From Siderastrea siderea (Eukaryota > Cnidaria > Anthozoa > Scleractinia > Rhizangiidae), in the NCBI GenBank assembly GCA_964030785.1, contig OZ034979.1:39280984-39344983 (forward strand): a DNA stretch of 64,000 nucleotides, written 5' to 3'. The notes beneath the pieces are model-generated. The model saw nothing but the letters and a program-made list of their open reading frames with translations, was not told the DNA's origin and did no database searches. This document shows positions 46,412 through 57,711 of this stretch, piece by piece; the stretch's first letter is position 1; each line of letters opens with the position of its first letter. The position numbers and the translations under genes are program-made.

Positions 46412-49030
46412 AACCTATTGCTCTTTATTGATAGGTAAATATAATAAGGACACTTTTCAGAATGAGTCACATAATTAATCAGCAGCAATTTTTTTCTACG
46501 CAGTAATCAGCCTTGCTTACAGTACAGCAATCAATGGACTTTTTTGGCTATGCAACAGCTATGTTAATTTTTCTTCCAGATCATCCGATAATGCTCATTA
46601 AAAAAGAATCCTTCTGATGCAAATCAGGTCCAATGTTATTTAATCCACACTGGATTTACAAAACTGAAATAGGAAAAGGAGAAACGAAATAAGGAGAAAC
46701 AAAATAAATGCTGGCAGCCCAAATCAAATTTTAATAATGACGCCATCGTGAGAACGTCCTATTGATTTTTATTTCAATTTTTAATTTATGTGTTTTTAAT
46801 TTAATGCGTGTGCAGTGAGGTGACGATACATTATCGAAATTCTGAAACTAATCAATTTTAATGAGCATTTTTATATGCATTTTTAAGTGGGAGGTAAAAT
46901 CAATTCGACCGCCATATCAGAAAAAGGTCTGGAGAAGTACATAGTAATCAGAAATAATCATATCTGATCAGAATAAAGGCCCTCACAGAGTCCCTTGCAG
47001 CCAGAAGGAGGCCGACGAGGGATTCAGTTGGCACCTGAATTATAAAGCTTTCAAATGTATTTTTATTATAACCTCCTTCCCATTTCTAAGTAATAGTAGC
47101 TACGGTCACGAGACCGTACAGTAAAGTCAAATTGTTAAAATTTTAACTGTAATTAACAGTCTTTGGCCACGGATGGCCAGGATAGAATTGGATTGCAGCT
47201 TAAAAGATTTGGCTTCATTTTTTCAAGTTCTTCCCCTTTGTTTGGGAAAAATAGCCAAAATTGGATTAAGGTTTGTTCTTTCTTTACGAAAATCACTTCA
47301 TATCGTCCTTTCCTCAGCTGTGAACGTTGGAACTGAACGAGTCAAGCTGTTAAGAATCCAATCATTGTTTGTTTGTTGTCTCTTTCTTTCTTTTTTTGTT
47401 AGTTTTTTATTTTTATTTTATTTTATTTATTTGTTAATTTTCTTTTGCACTGGAAGCTTTACTCACCGACATTGCTGGAAATTTTATCCGCGAAGATTTG
47501 ATTCGCCAATTTCCACGATATTTGCGAACTCTAGTTACCCCAGCGGAAATAGACGCATTTTTAGCGTAGCTTCCACTATACAGAATTAGAGTTCAGTCTT
47601 ACTTAACAAAGAAGGAGGGCAAAACCATGTATTATATCGGTCACGTGAAAAGGCGTCGGACATTTGACAACACGCCGTAGGATGGTGTTTTATGACAACA
47701 TAATAAATGGTATTGCCTCCTTTATATCTTTTATTATATGATGTACAATTAAGGTTAAGGCACAAATTAGAATAAAACGAGTTCCTAGAGTTTTAATTCA
47801 TTTCTTCACTAGGTGTTTTCTTTTCTTTTTGTTACTGTGATTAACTTGTCATTTTTACATAGTATACCAAAAATTCTGCCGGTAACAACACGTCAAAAAG
47901 CAATTTTTTTGTCAACCCTAGTGGAATTATCGGTGAACTTTAAAAAAATAAAACAAGCTTTTCTACGTTCTGATAAAGCATCAATTTTCAATTCATCTGA
48001 ACGCATGAGGCTTCCAGTCTACAATAATGCGCAATAACTTGTGCAATAACAGTTGTCTTAGAGCAGTTTTCAATTGAGTATCGAAAGTAATGTTGTGTTT
48101 CCTTAGGTCTTGTTTTACTTCCCTATCTGATTGGTTAAAAAAGCTCGCGCCACTTTCTCAACCAATCAGATGAAAAACTCAAACCAATCATGACTTGCTC
48201 GCACGCGTTTGTCCGCACTTAACGCCAGCTACTTCTTTTTGCTTCGACTTGTGATTGGTTGTTTTCGTATTTTGTTCCTGTTGCGATTAGTCAGAGCGAT
48301 TACTTTAGTTTTGGGTTTACGACAATCATTTGAAAAAAGCTCGATAGCAAGCGATACCTTTGCATTTCCATAATCAGTTGGTCAACTCCCACCGGTTTAA
48401 TTTTTGCCAACGTTTAATAGTGGGAGAAAATAACAGAACTAAAATTCACGTGAAAATAATAGGCATTAGAGTATTTTGTCATTGGTTTTAACGGGCTTTA
48501 AACATTTTTTTTTCTCCTTTTGAAAAAAATTCCTATTCATGATTCCCATTCATTCTGAATTTGGTGAGAGTTTTTGGCGTACAAAAATGGGTGGCCAGAT
48601 CGTGTTGTGAGGAGGTAAAAGACAAAATGTAAACGTAAGTTCTACATTTATAGATTATGTGCGATTAGCTATCCTGGCTTCTTAACAGGCATGCCACTTA
48701 AGTGCGTGACCGAGAAGTTTTACTCAGTAAGAGCAGGGAAAACTGGTTGTTTAGCATTTACATGGGGAAACCGGTTGGTCCTAAGGTCGTATCTATCTTG
48801 AGCAATGGTAAAGAAATTCTCCCGAATGGGAAATTTTATCGGAGATTGACCTTTACCTGATTTGCGCAAAGAGAATGTGGAACTAGTTTGACTATTGGCG
48901 CAGGGTATGGAACTGGTACAAAAAGTTCTGAAGGAACACAATTTTCGTTCGCTACCTCTCAAGACGTTTCGTTTATTCTGGAAATTTTCCGGTCGCGGAA
49001 AACATTCCAACCATTTTTTTGGGGGGGGGG
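46412..49030. other. No secure gene
   Basis: A 138-codon frame at 47173-47589 is low-complexity (Phe/Leu-rich poly-T translation). Inverted CTGATTGGTT / AACCAATCAG words near 48127-48170 suggest a short repeat. Nothing else supported. Confidence 0.4.
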
Positions 49031-49061
49031 GAGGGGTGAGTGGTTAACACTCACTAGTCCA

Positions 49062-49790
49062 GCTGGCAGCGACAGAGCTGAATAACAACTGCGCATGTCA
49101 AAAGCGCGCACCAGGGAAAACTGGGGACGACAATACAAAACCATAGCAACAATGGCGGACTTTTTAAAAATTTTGACACCGCGAAGATTTTTACCTTCAA
49201 TAAGAGTTTTGTTGCAAACTTAAGTTTCAGACTTCTGCAAAGCCTTCGTCTGTTGTCGAGACAAATCATATCTTTTGTACATCGAGGTTATTTTTCTGAA
49301 CACCAGGTGAAAAGGTGTCTCAAAAACACCAGTCCGCGAAAATGCAGCGAAATTCTTACCATTCCTGGAGTACACCTCGTCATCTTGCCTTTACATTCTT
49401 CTCCTGACCGGGTATTTTTACACAGGAGCAGGTGTGGTGAGCGGAAGTTTTCCTCCACGTTGTATAAAAGCAACTAAGCAGTGCACCCTCGCTGCATTTT
49501 CGGGGACTGGAGTTTTTTGAGAGACGTTTTCATCTGGTGTTCTGAAAAATTACTTCGGTGTGCAAAAGGCAAAATTTGTCTCCACAACAGACGAAGGCTT
49601 TGCAGAAGTCTGAAACTTCAGTTTGCAACAAAAATCTTATTGAAGGTGAAAATCTTCGCGGTTAAAAAGACCGCCATCTTGTTGCTATGTTGTTACTATG
49701 GTTTGTCTTGTCGTCCTCAGTTTTCCTTAGTGCGCGCTTCTGACATTTGTTATTCAGCTCTGTCGCTGGCAGCAGAACGGACCTTGAATC
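49062..49790. mobile_element. Inverted-repeat (fold-back type) element, ~730 bp
   Basis: Arms of about 270-290 bp (49062-49340 and 49500-49790) match in reverse: AGCGACAGAGCTGAATAACA, GACGACAA(T/G)ACAAACCATAG-like, GTTTCAGACTTCTGCAAAGC and TTCTGAACACCAGGTGAAAA. Each arm contains fragments that look open on the outward strand, but both copies decode the same arm sequence. No gene called. Confidence 0.8.
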
Positions 49791-50046
49791 CGGGACACGT
49801 CTGACCTCTTGACGACCACTGACCCCGCTGATTTTTTTTTCTCAAACGCACGATTCAACATTGCGCTCTTCGAACCGCATTTTGGGTAGATACTCGATGA
49901 AATTTAAAAAAAGTTGCACAAGATATGTGCGGGATGGTTTGTGCTTGCTGAACTAAAATGTAGAGCGAGTATACATCAATATAAGAAAGCACTAACTATA
50001 TTGCGGCACGCATTTCGGGCCCAACAACAGAAGAATGATTTTTTGA
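49791..50046. other. No recognised feature
   Basis: Spacer between two inverted-repeat structures. Confidence 0.4.
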
Positions 50047-50355
50047 ACTGATTAAGAAATATTTATACACGCTACGCTTGTGTCCTCTCGTGCGTTTATA
50101 ATTCCTTCTCATAATATAAAAAAATCTTCCTCTGAACTTTTTTCTCGTCATTTTTCGGCCCCAGTGTAATGTCATCGTCGGCGTTAACATCTATGCAATC
50201 CGTAATTAAAAATGCTTAAACGTCAGTCAGTATTTAAAGAATAATGGAAAAGAGTCTCCAGGAAGAAGCTCAGAAGACGAAAATTTTTTATTATTGTCAG
50301 AAGGAATTATAAATGCACGAAAGGACACAAGCGCAGCGTGTATAAATATTCATTG
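50047..50355. repeat. Inverted repeat with ~75-bp arms
   Basis: AATATTTATACACGCTACGC, TTGTGTCCT and GTGCGTTTATAATTCCTTCT at 50058-50112 are mirrored at 50300-50350, separated by about 170 bp. Confidence 0.8.
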
Positions 50356-51120
50356 CACTTGAATAACCGTGAAATAGACCAGGAAAAACAATATAAAACT
50401 GTTGCTCGTTGAAAGTTATAGTAACGACTGAAACCTGACCGAGATTCAGCCTTCTTATCTAATAAACGAAATGTTTATTCAGCCTAAAACTTGCTGGAAC
50501 ATAAAAAAAAAACTATTATTCTAACGGCAAACAATTTAAGAGAAAAATCTGTAAGGGCAGTTTAGAAATATTTCTATTTATGCAAATTACGAACTTTTTG
50601 GCTGATTTGTGCTGCATTTTAGCAGTTTTTAAATATAAATATCTTAAAATCGCAGCCACCTAGAAGGCTCAATGTACATTAAGAATGTTTTGATATCATA
50701 AAAGATCCTTCAACTGAAAAGAGAAAGTGTTAAGTTTTATCTTACTTGAAGTATTGGAGAATATTGCAGGAATGACCAAAATCAGCCCTTAAAAAATGAA
50801 TCATGATTTACATGAAAACGCTCTTACAGATTTTTCCCTAATTTTGCATACAAGTTGTGTAGGTAGAGTAGTTCAGATAGTTCAAGTTTCGTCATAAAGT
50901 GTCTGACTAGGTTTCGAGATATTCGACATTATTTAAAAGGAGGGGTTGTCCATTACCATTGCTATGGTGACATCTGTTGCTAGGAAACCAGTGAGAAAAT
51001 AAACTTTGATCATATGTTGAAAAGGTGGTGTAGTATCAAGGAAATCAAAGTTTATCTTCTATGCGAAATTTTGATTTCAAAAGATACACTCCATGGCCAA
51101 AAAAACTGTTGCGAGCCTCC
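50356..51120. other. No recognised feature
   Basis: AT-rich sequence without supported exons; ends at the TTAA target of the following MITE. Confidence 0.4.
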
Positions 51121-51124
51121 TTAA

Positions 51125-51492
51125 GGACGGTGCCTCCTTTTGTTACTTTGCATACGTACTGCCCATCTCGGGTTATTCGGATTTCTTAAGGAACTTGCCC
51201 CCTAATACAACAACATTTTTGCGCAGTTTATGACTATGTGGAAAAAGCAGATCTTGGCGAGGGCTATCAGAATCCAAAAAGAAAATAGGGGGTAACCCAG
51301 CATTTTTCAGAGATAATTGAGCTTAAATTTGGAAGGAAATTGCCATACATTCTCTGTATTTCAACGCTTTTTTAGGTTTATGGTTGCTTAATTATCTCTG
51401 AAAAATGCGTGGCAACCCACATTTTTCTTTTAGGATACCAGTAGGTCTTGCTAAGATCTGCAAAAACACATCTGTATTAGGAGGCACCGTCC
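51125..51492. mobile_element. TTAA-type MITE (368 bp)
   Basis: The terminus GGACGGTGCCTCC is inverted exactly at the right end, and TTAA flanks both sides (51121-51124, 51493-51496). Internal inverted words include GCATTTTTCAGAGATAATT. TTAA duplication fits Kolobok- or piggyBac-mobilised elements. Confidence 0.85.
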
Positions 51493-51625
51493 TTAAGAAA
51501 TTCTTTTATTTGTCCTGTCTTCCTAGGATCATCCCGTAAGAGGCCTATGGGAAAATTATTAAATTTTACTCCATACGCCGGCTGGAATCAATATCTGTAG
51601 AAAGCATTCACTTTTCCAGTTTGCC

Positions 51626-53128
51626 ATGAAGTGTAGACGGTCACCAAAACTGCTGAGTTATGTGGCGTTTATTCTCGCATTTCCATGGATAATGGCATTG
51701 ATTGCTTACATTCATTTTGCACCTTGGAGAAGCTGGCTGCAAGAAACAAGCCTTGCAGATGCAAGCCAAAACAACTTCATAACAGCAACAGCAACAACAA
51801 CAACAGTCCATTCTGAACATGAATATGTGGATAACGAAAGTGGCCTCCCACTGGTGAATTTCAAAGACTTGGGAAGCAACAAGAGGAAAGTTCCACTGTT
51901 AATTATTGTTAGCACGGCACCACAAAGATTTGACAGAAGGCAGGCGATAAGGGACACATGGTGGAAACACTGCAATGGCAGTCAGGTAAATAAATATAAG
52001 ACAGTAAATTCAATATATCTCGGCTGAAGTGGAGTCCACTGCACTAATGCTTTGCAAAAAGTCTCCGTTTTCGTTTAGCCATTTAATATGATTTTGTTGT
52101 TGAAAAGCATCAGACCTGCAAACACACTAAATTAATTTGCCATCATTATTACTCAAAAACTTGGGCTAGTTTGTTGTATTGTTTTGTTTTCTGCGCTCTC
52201 AACTTATCCAGGAACTCTTGTTTTACAAACTCTAACCAATAATGAGCCAATAATAAGGCAATTCCTTGTGACCTGTATTTGCCGCGTATTCTGATTGGCT
52301 AATTGTACAGTGCATAAACGCAGACCAGCTATTCGTTAAAGGGGTAACTTCATTTTTGCCCTCATCAAACAGGTTAAATGTGTCTTTATCACTGATGGAT
52401 TGATTGAAGACGAAGTCCAGCGTAACCTTACGATACAAGAAAGAAACAGATACAAGGATATAGAACTCCAGCCACTTACTGGAGGCCGAGAGTTCGGATT
52501 TCGCTTCCTGTACCAAATCAAATGGGCCATGGCAAAATTTGACTTTCGGCATCTTCTCCGAATAGACGATGACTATTTCCTGTGCTTAAAGAGGCTTTTA
52601 TTTGAGCTCCCAACGCGACCGAAGGAAAATCTTATCTGGGGACACTTTCACTGCCAACAAAGTATAACTTGGGTTGACGAAGCTTTCATGATATTCTCTA
52701 CGGATATCATCCACAAATTTTTGACACAGGACGAAAGCACGATGCTATGTCATCCACACGCTGACCAGCAGATTATGCTGTGGTTGCAAACCATTTCCAA
52801 CAAAACCTTTTTCCACGATACAAGGTTGCACAATAGCCCTCCAGCTTCTTTTACTCGGACGTTCGATAATATCAAAAATGTCTGTGACTCGTATTTAGGG
52901 GTACACGGGGCGTATGTTGATAAGATGAGATATTTGGGGCTGAATGCTAATGATGGCATAAAAGATGTTCAACCCATCCCTAAATTTTCAAGTTTCTGTT
53001 GGACTACACGGTTCGATATCCGTGTGTTTGATCCTCCATGGCGGTTTGACCCCAGACCCTGCAAAGATAACCCCAAGTGGAACGCTGGGAGAAAAATATA
53101 TATTGGTCGTGAAAATCACTTGAAGTGA
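51626..53128 (+). CDS. GT31 beta-1,3-galactosyltransferase-type enzyme (2 exons, 371 aa)
   Basis: Exons 51626-51985 and 52373-53128 join in phase 0 across a GT-AG intron, giving 371 residues. Residues about 10-30 are the signal anchor (SYVAFILAFPWIMALIAYIH); a Thr-rich stem follows (TATATTTTV). The family blocks are present in order: RRQAIRDTWWKHC (about 100), VKCVFITDG at the exon junction, DIELQPLTGGREFGFRFLYQ, LLRIDDDYFLCLKRL (DDD at 185-187, metal and UDP-sugar site) and CHPHADQQIMLWLQ, the counterpart of the conserved E/D-D-V-Y region. The enzyme would act in the Golgi, transferring galactose or N-acetylhexosamine in beta-1,3 linkage. Substrate cannot be read from sequence. Looks intact. 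Confidence 0.85.
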
Positions 53129-53139
53129 AAAAATATGCA

Positions 53140-53530
53140 GAACGAATTATCCTTACCGCAATTCAAGAAAGACACAAAAGACGAAATAAGTAAAGCGAAA
53201 AATGTATGTAACAAAAAATTGCCAACCTTCTTCACGGGCTACAAGAGTAAAATGAGTAAATACGTTACAGGATTGTTAACATAAAAGTTTAAAAATTTAA
53301 TATAAATTAATGTGATAGGTTGGTGGCTAAACAAGAAATGTTATAATGTAGCTCATCACGTCCGTTTAATCCTTGCGGCTCCAGTGTCTTAGCCTTCTCA
53401 ATTAAGTGTGCCTCACGCGATTTTTTACGGAGTATCGGTTTATAGTATGTATTAGCTCCAAGGGTATGAGACGGATGTCGTTGACGGAGTACCCGGCTAA
53501 GTTGAAATGTTCCGAAACAGGGGTAAAGTT
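53140..53530 (-). mobile_element. Inverted 3' end of a Penelope-like element
   Basis: Reverse complement of the 3' end of the plus-strand element: it matches about 54785-54915 and 55625-55900. It shows what the uninterrupted 3' end looks like. Penelope-like elements are known for such inverted pseudo-LTR arrangements. Confidence 0.7.
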
Positions 53531-53570
53531 TGCTTATCTTGTTAAACGTGGCTACAATCTATCTTTTGAA

Positions 53571-53850
53571 GTTATGAATATATGAAATTCATATATTTGA
53601 ACTGCGGAATGAAGAATTAAATGTAAAGAAGATCCTCGCAGTTATTAACGCAACTTATGCAGTTGCGAAAAGAAAGCCTGAAAAAAAAAAAGCAGGCTTG
53701 CCGGGAAGCCTGATTTTTTCAGCCTTTCTTTTCGCAACTGCATAAGTTGCGTTAATAACTGCGAGGATCTTCTTTACATTTAATTCTTCATTCCGCAGTT
53801 CAAATATATGAATTTCATATATTCATAACTTCATCTTCATCTCTCCCGGG
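53571..53850. mobile_element. Two SINE 3' portions in head-to-head palindrome
   Basis: 53571-53690 is the reverse of 53705-53831: TTATGAATATATGAAATTCA, CTGCGGAATGAAGAATTAAA, GATCCTCGCAGTTATTAACG and AACTTATGCAGTTGCGAAAA appear in mirror order. The centre is CAGGCTTGCCGGGAAGCCTG. The body belongs to the tRNA-derived SINE that follows. Confidence 0.8.
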
Positions 53851-53865
53851 TATATTACGAACCAA

Positions 53866-54025
53866 TTTAATGACCAGCTCCCAGTTGGCTTGTTAGCTCA
53901 ATTGGTTAGAGCGCTGCACCGGTATCGCAGAGGTCAGGATCCCGGCAAGCCTGATTTTTTCAGGCTTTCTTTTCGCGGCTGCATAAGTTGCGTTAATAAC
54001 TGCGAGGATCTTCTTTACATTTAAT
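53866..54025 (+). mobile_element. tRNA-derived SINE
   Basis: The head GTTGGCTTGTTAGCTCAATT, with GGTTAGAGCGCTGCACC next, is tRNA-like: A-box TTAGCTCAATTGG, then a shortened B-box-like GGTCAGGATCCCG. The body (AGCCTGATTTTTTCAGGCTT, TGCATAAGTTGCGTTAATAA, CTGCGAGGATCTTCTTTACA) is shared with the palindrome to the left and with 60069-60165. The degenerate B box and lack of acceptor pairing exclude a working tRNA gene. Confidence 0.8.
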
Positions 54026-54039
54026 CTATCTTTTCTTAC

Positions 54040-54915
54040 AAAAGAAATTAATCTCGTCCGCTACATCCCACGTCACGAAACGTTGAAACCACGACAGCAA
54101 AATAACAACGCAGACCGAGCACCTTTCGTTATTACCTTCAATCCCGCTCTTCCTAACCCTGCTTCTATTGTACGGAAATATCTGGGCATTCTCCAGTCCT
54201 CACTGCAAACCCTGAACATTCTCCTCTCCACCAGTCCTCGCTTACACAAGAAGCGCTAGTCTACGTGAGCTGTTGGTTCGCACCAGATTGCGTGACCCCC
54301 AAAATACAGATCAAAGATCAACCCCTGGCATTTACAGATGTAAGCATCCACGTTCTCTCACGTGTCCTTTCTTACAAGAAGGGCAAGACAAACAAATCTT
54401 TTTCTCTACTAAAGAAGAACGACGTATTAAAGACACTAACTTGCAAGTCTAAAAACCTTATTTATTTAATTTAATGTAAAAAACGCGCTACACGTAACTT
54501 GCCTTGCCAGAACATTGGGGAGACTAAACGACATCTTCAAGAACGCTTTTGCGATAGCCTGTTCCAGGCGTTCAGCTAGTGGAGCGCCAGCGAAAAATAA
54601 AGCGAGCGAAAGACCGGGAAAAAAACGAGGGGAGACTGGGGAAGACGAAGTCTCCCCTCGTTTTTTTCCCGCTCTTTCGCTTGCTTTCTTTTTCGCTCGC
54701 GCTCCACTATCTGAACGCCTGGAACAGGCTACTTTGGCGAGCATCACCGTTCCTTCCAAAATCATCAACAGCTTGCTAACCCTACCCCTGTTTCGGAACA
54801 TTTCAACTTAGCCGGGCACTCCGCCAACGACATTCGTCTCATACCCTTGGAGGCAATACATACTAACTGAGACTCCTTATATACGCGTAAGAAAAGCGCG
54901 TGAGACACACTTAAT
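54040..54915 (+). mobile_element. Penelope-like element, C-terminal part with GIY-YIG region (decayed)
   Basis: Frames in succession encode APFVITFNPALPNPASIVRK, RELLVRTRLRDPQNTDQRST, then LPCQNIGETKRHLQERFCD. After an inserted hairpin they resume as EHHRSFQN and NPTPVSEHFNLAGHSANDIR. This is the linker plus GIY-YIG endonuclease of Penelope-like retroelements: the (Y/N)IGET..(R/K)xLxERF and HF...GH motifs. Several shifts and stops show it is dead, and the reverse transcriptase is not in the window. Confidence 0.75.
54556..54730. mobile_element. Hairpin MITE inserted in the GIY-YIG coding region
   Basis: AGCCTGTTCCAGGCGTTCAG is inverted at the right end, and the inner arms (AGCGAGCGAAAGA; GGGAGACT / AGTCTCCC) make it an almost complete palindrome. 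Coding homology of the Penelope-like element stops at its left edge and resumes at its right edge. Confidence 0.85.
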
Positions 54916-54916
54916 T

Positions 54917-55632
54917 GACAACACTATAGTTTAGACTAGAGCGTTTTACCGAGGTACTAGAATTGACATACCTAGGTAAACATTTTGCATGTGTAAACAC
55001 CAACTGATACCTTGGTAAATGCCACTCAAGACAATAGAAATTTGACTAAGGTAACAGTATTAATTACCCTGTGATCAGGCATGGTTTACGATGGTAACCA
55101 AGGTCAAGATGACAGATATCTCCGCTTGCGGCGGCATAATATTTCGCCTCCCACGGTGGCCAGATCGCGCTTCACCGCAAGCCTTTGCTTTGATCGGTCG
55201 CTCATGGAAGAAAACGGAGGACATTTGCCTAATAAATCTCCTTTTGACGGGCAGCCCTTCAGGTAAATATAAAAGATGGCACTGTTGAAATTGTTGTTGT
55301 TGTAATAGTTTACACTTTCTTGCGGCAATCTTACTTTGAGTTAATACTGTCCTCGATGTATTTTCTCGCCAGGAATCGAGAGGATGAATATTCCATGTAT
55401 CCGCGATTTTACGGATACGATAATCCCTACCCTATGTTCAATCAGCCTGCCCAGTTCTTACAACAATGTTATGGAATGACGCCAAACTGAAACATGCAGA
55501 TGATGCCAGGCAAATTTGACAGATTAACTTGGGTTATTTGAGCCGGTATAAACACTGTACGAGTGTACCGAGGTTTGGTAACTTGACGACAGTAAATATT
55601 TACCTCGGTAAATGCTCAAGTGTAAACACTGG
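54917..55632. mobile_element. TIR element inserted in the Penelope-like 3' end
   Basis: Left-end words TTTACCGAGGTACTAG and TACCTAGGTAAACATTTTGC are mirrored at right by TTACCTCGGTAAATGC and GTGTACCGAGG; GTGTAAACAC occurs near both ends. The inverted Penelope copy at 53140-53530 lacks this block, which supports insertion. The exact edges and target duplication are uncertain. Confidence 0.65.
55081..55490 (+). CDS. Small two-exon gene in the TIR element (99 aa)
   Basis: Exons 55081-55262 and 55373-55490 are joined by a GT-AG intron in phase 2, giving exactly 100 codons with the TGA. The first exon is charged (MVYDGNQGQDDRYLRLRRHN, ENGGHLPNKSPFDGQPFR). The second is rich in Tyr, Asn, Pro and Gln (YPRFYGYDNPYPMFNQPAQF, LQQCYGMTPN). 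I recognise no domain. It may be an accessory or transposase-derived peptide of the host element, or a chance combination. Confidence 0.35.
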
Positions 55633-55930
55633 AGCCGCAAGGATTAAACCGGCGTGTTGAGCTACATTAATGACACTTCGTGTTCAGCTACCAACCTATC
55701 ATATTATTTTATTTTAATTTTTAAAATTTTTAAAATTTTATGTTAACGGTCCTGTAACATATTTACTCATTTTACTCTTGTAGCCCCTGAAGAAGGTTTG
55801 TCTTGCAAACCGAAATAGCGGGCAATTTTTTGTTACATATATTTTTTACTTTACGTATTTCGTCTTTTGTGTCTTTCTTTAATTGCCGTAAGGAACATTC
55901 GTTCCGTATATTCTTTCACTTCAAATGTTT
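55633..55930 (+). mobile_element. 3' terminal part of the Penelope-like element
   Basis: Resumes at ACTGGAGCCGCAAGGATTAA and continues through GTTACATATATTTTTTACTT. Matched in reverse by 53140-53400. Confidence 0.7.
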
Positions 55931-56276
55931 TACTGATCCAGGTCTACTTAAGATCCCGCAACTGTCAACGCCTTGTCGCTGTGGTCCTACCAGTTTACAA
56001 ACTTTGTGAAAATTACTGATTGTCGCAGTTTGTAACGGTGTGCTTAAACCTGATTCAGGTTTTCTTTTGAAATGCACTTCATTTAAATAGTTTCTAAACA
56101 TATTTTATTATCCAACTGTATTAGTTATTGTACAAAAAGTGCAAAACAAGTGCAAATAACCCATTGTACATTTGGTTATTGTACGGTACCGTGGGCGCGC
56201 TCTTCTCGTTGCACTTGTAGTTTTCTTTCAAGTTACTGAAAAAGGTTAAACAAAGGTTAAGTTGGATAATAAATCT

Positions 56277-56430
56277 CTTATTGGATGTTTCGGTGTATAT
56301 GTTTCGCATATCGTGAAGTATCGTATATTTTAATCGTTGTTTGTATTTTGTCTCGCCCTGCGGGCTCGTCAAAATACAGCACAACTCGTTAAACTATACG
56401 GCGATACTTCACACCGAAACATCTAATAAG
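56277..56430. repeat. Inverted repeat (MITE-like)
   Basis: CTTATTGGATGTTTCGGTGT is mirrored by ACACCGAAACATCTAATAAG; inner words GTGAAGTATCG and CGATACTTCAC also pair. Confidence 0.8.
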
Positions 56431-56721
56431 TTATACCCAATTGACAAAAACGTTGTTGGGTAAAAAGCACAAATCATTGACGATGCGACCCAATGGTGCT
56501 CTGGGAAGCGTGAAAACTTGCTTCTATTGTCAGACACGTGCACATTATAATAACACAGCATGTCTTAATTACTCCTTAAATCATCTTGGAAAGAAAATAT
56601 TTTGAATATCAAGAAACGAAACCCAGGATTTGCAAAAACCAAACTCCTCAGGATTTGCTATCAATTTACGCTTAATTTAATAGATGATGAACTGCACTTT
56701 ATATTTCACTTTGTGCTAACC

Positions 56722-56753
56722 ATCTTCATCATCATCATCATCATCATCATCAC
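56722..56753. repeat. (ATC)n microsatellite
   Basis: About nine ATC units. Confidence 0.9.
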
Positions 56754-57006
56754 GATCACTGGACCGCTGAGGTCCAGCAGGCCCTGTTCTAAACATGGTC
56801 GAAAAATTCATCTTTGTATGGGACTGGTATATGATACCATAATTGATCTGGTTTAGTTTAGGGCGGACACACAGCGCATATAATCAATCAGGCTCTGCTA
56901 GTTGCAAGATGTAATCCAAAAAACTTGATTTTGGTTCAGACTTTGGTTGACTGAATTTTTCAGCGTCTGATAGTATATCTGGAAGTGTTTAACAGTTACA
57001 AAAAAT

Positions 57007-57008
57007 AC

Positions 57009-57049
<41 letters not shown>

Positions 57050-57126
57050 CCATCATCATGATTATTATTATAATTATAATTATTATTATTATTAATTTTA
57101 TTATTATTATTATTATTATTATTATA
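57007..57126. repeat. (ATC)n then (ATT)n compound microsatellite
   Basis: About 17 ATC units followed by about 20 ATT units. The minus-strand frame reading Met/Ile tracts is an artefact. Confidence 0.95.
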
Positions 57127-57711
57127 AAACTCATGAAGGATTTGCTCTCATTTCACGCTCAATTCAACAGAGGATGAAATGCACTTTTTATTTTACTGTT
57201 TGTTATATATGATCTGAAAAATACCCATTTTGACAAGTTCATTAAACAAAACAGCTCATTTCCCGATTTTGATTATGAGGAAAAAGTATTATTTCTTTTC
57301 AATGATATTGATCCAGTTTAGCAGGCTATCTGCTACCTTTGTCTTTGGAGAAATATCATTATTTTTGTTATTGTGATTATTTACAAATACGTATACCTTT
57401 ATTTAATCTTATTGTAATTGTATTGGTATCATCCTGTATAGAAATGAAAATACCGAAATGAAGTTGTTGCTGTTGTTCTTGTTGTTTCACGAAATTTTAC
57501 GAAATTCCCCCGTAAAGAGCTAAGAGGCCTTTCTTTTCTAAAGGCGAAAATTAAGGATACTGATAACTGTAAAGCTAATCGCTTCTGAAAACGTTTCATC
57601 GCCCAGAAACAAATTTGAAGCCTCCGTCATTTACAAACTGAGAAATGCTGAAAACATATATTCACCAGATACGGTTTCCCCCCTGCCTCGTTCCCAGACG
57701 TCTCCCTCGCG
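57127..57711. other. No recognised feature
   Basis: AT-rich spacer upstream of the tentative zinc-finger gene. Confidence 0.4.

Noticed and set aside
47173..47589. 138-codon plus frame
   Set aside because: Phe/Leu-rich translation of T-rich low-complexity DNA with no domain.
53884..53947. Functional tRNA gene
   Set aside because: B box is shortened, no acceptor pairing, and it is fused to a repeated SINE body.
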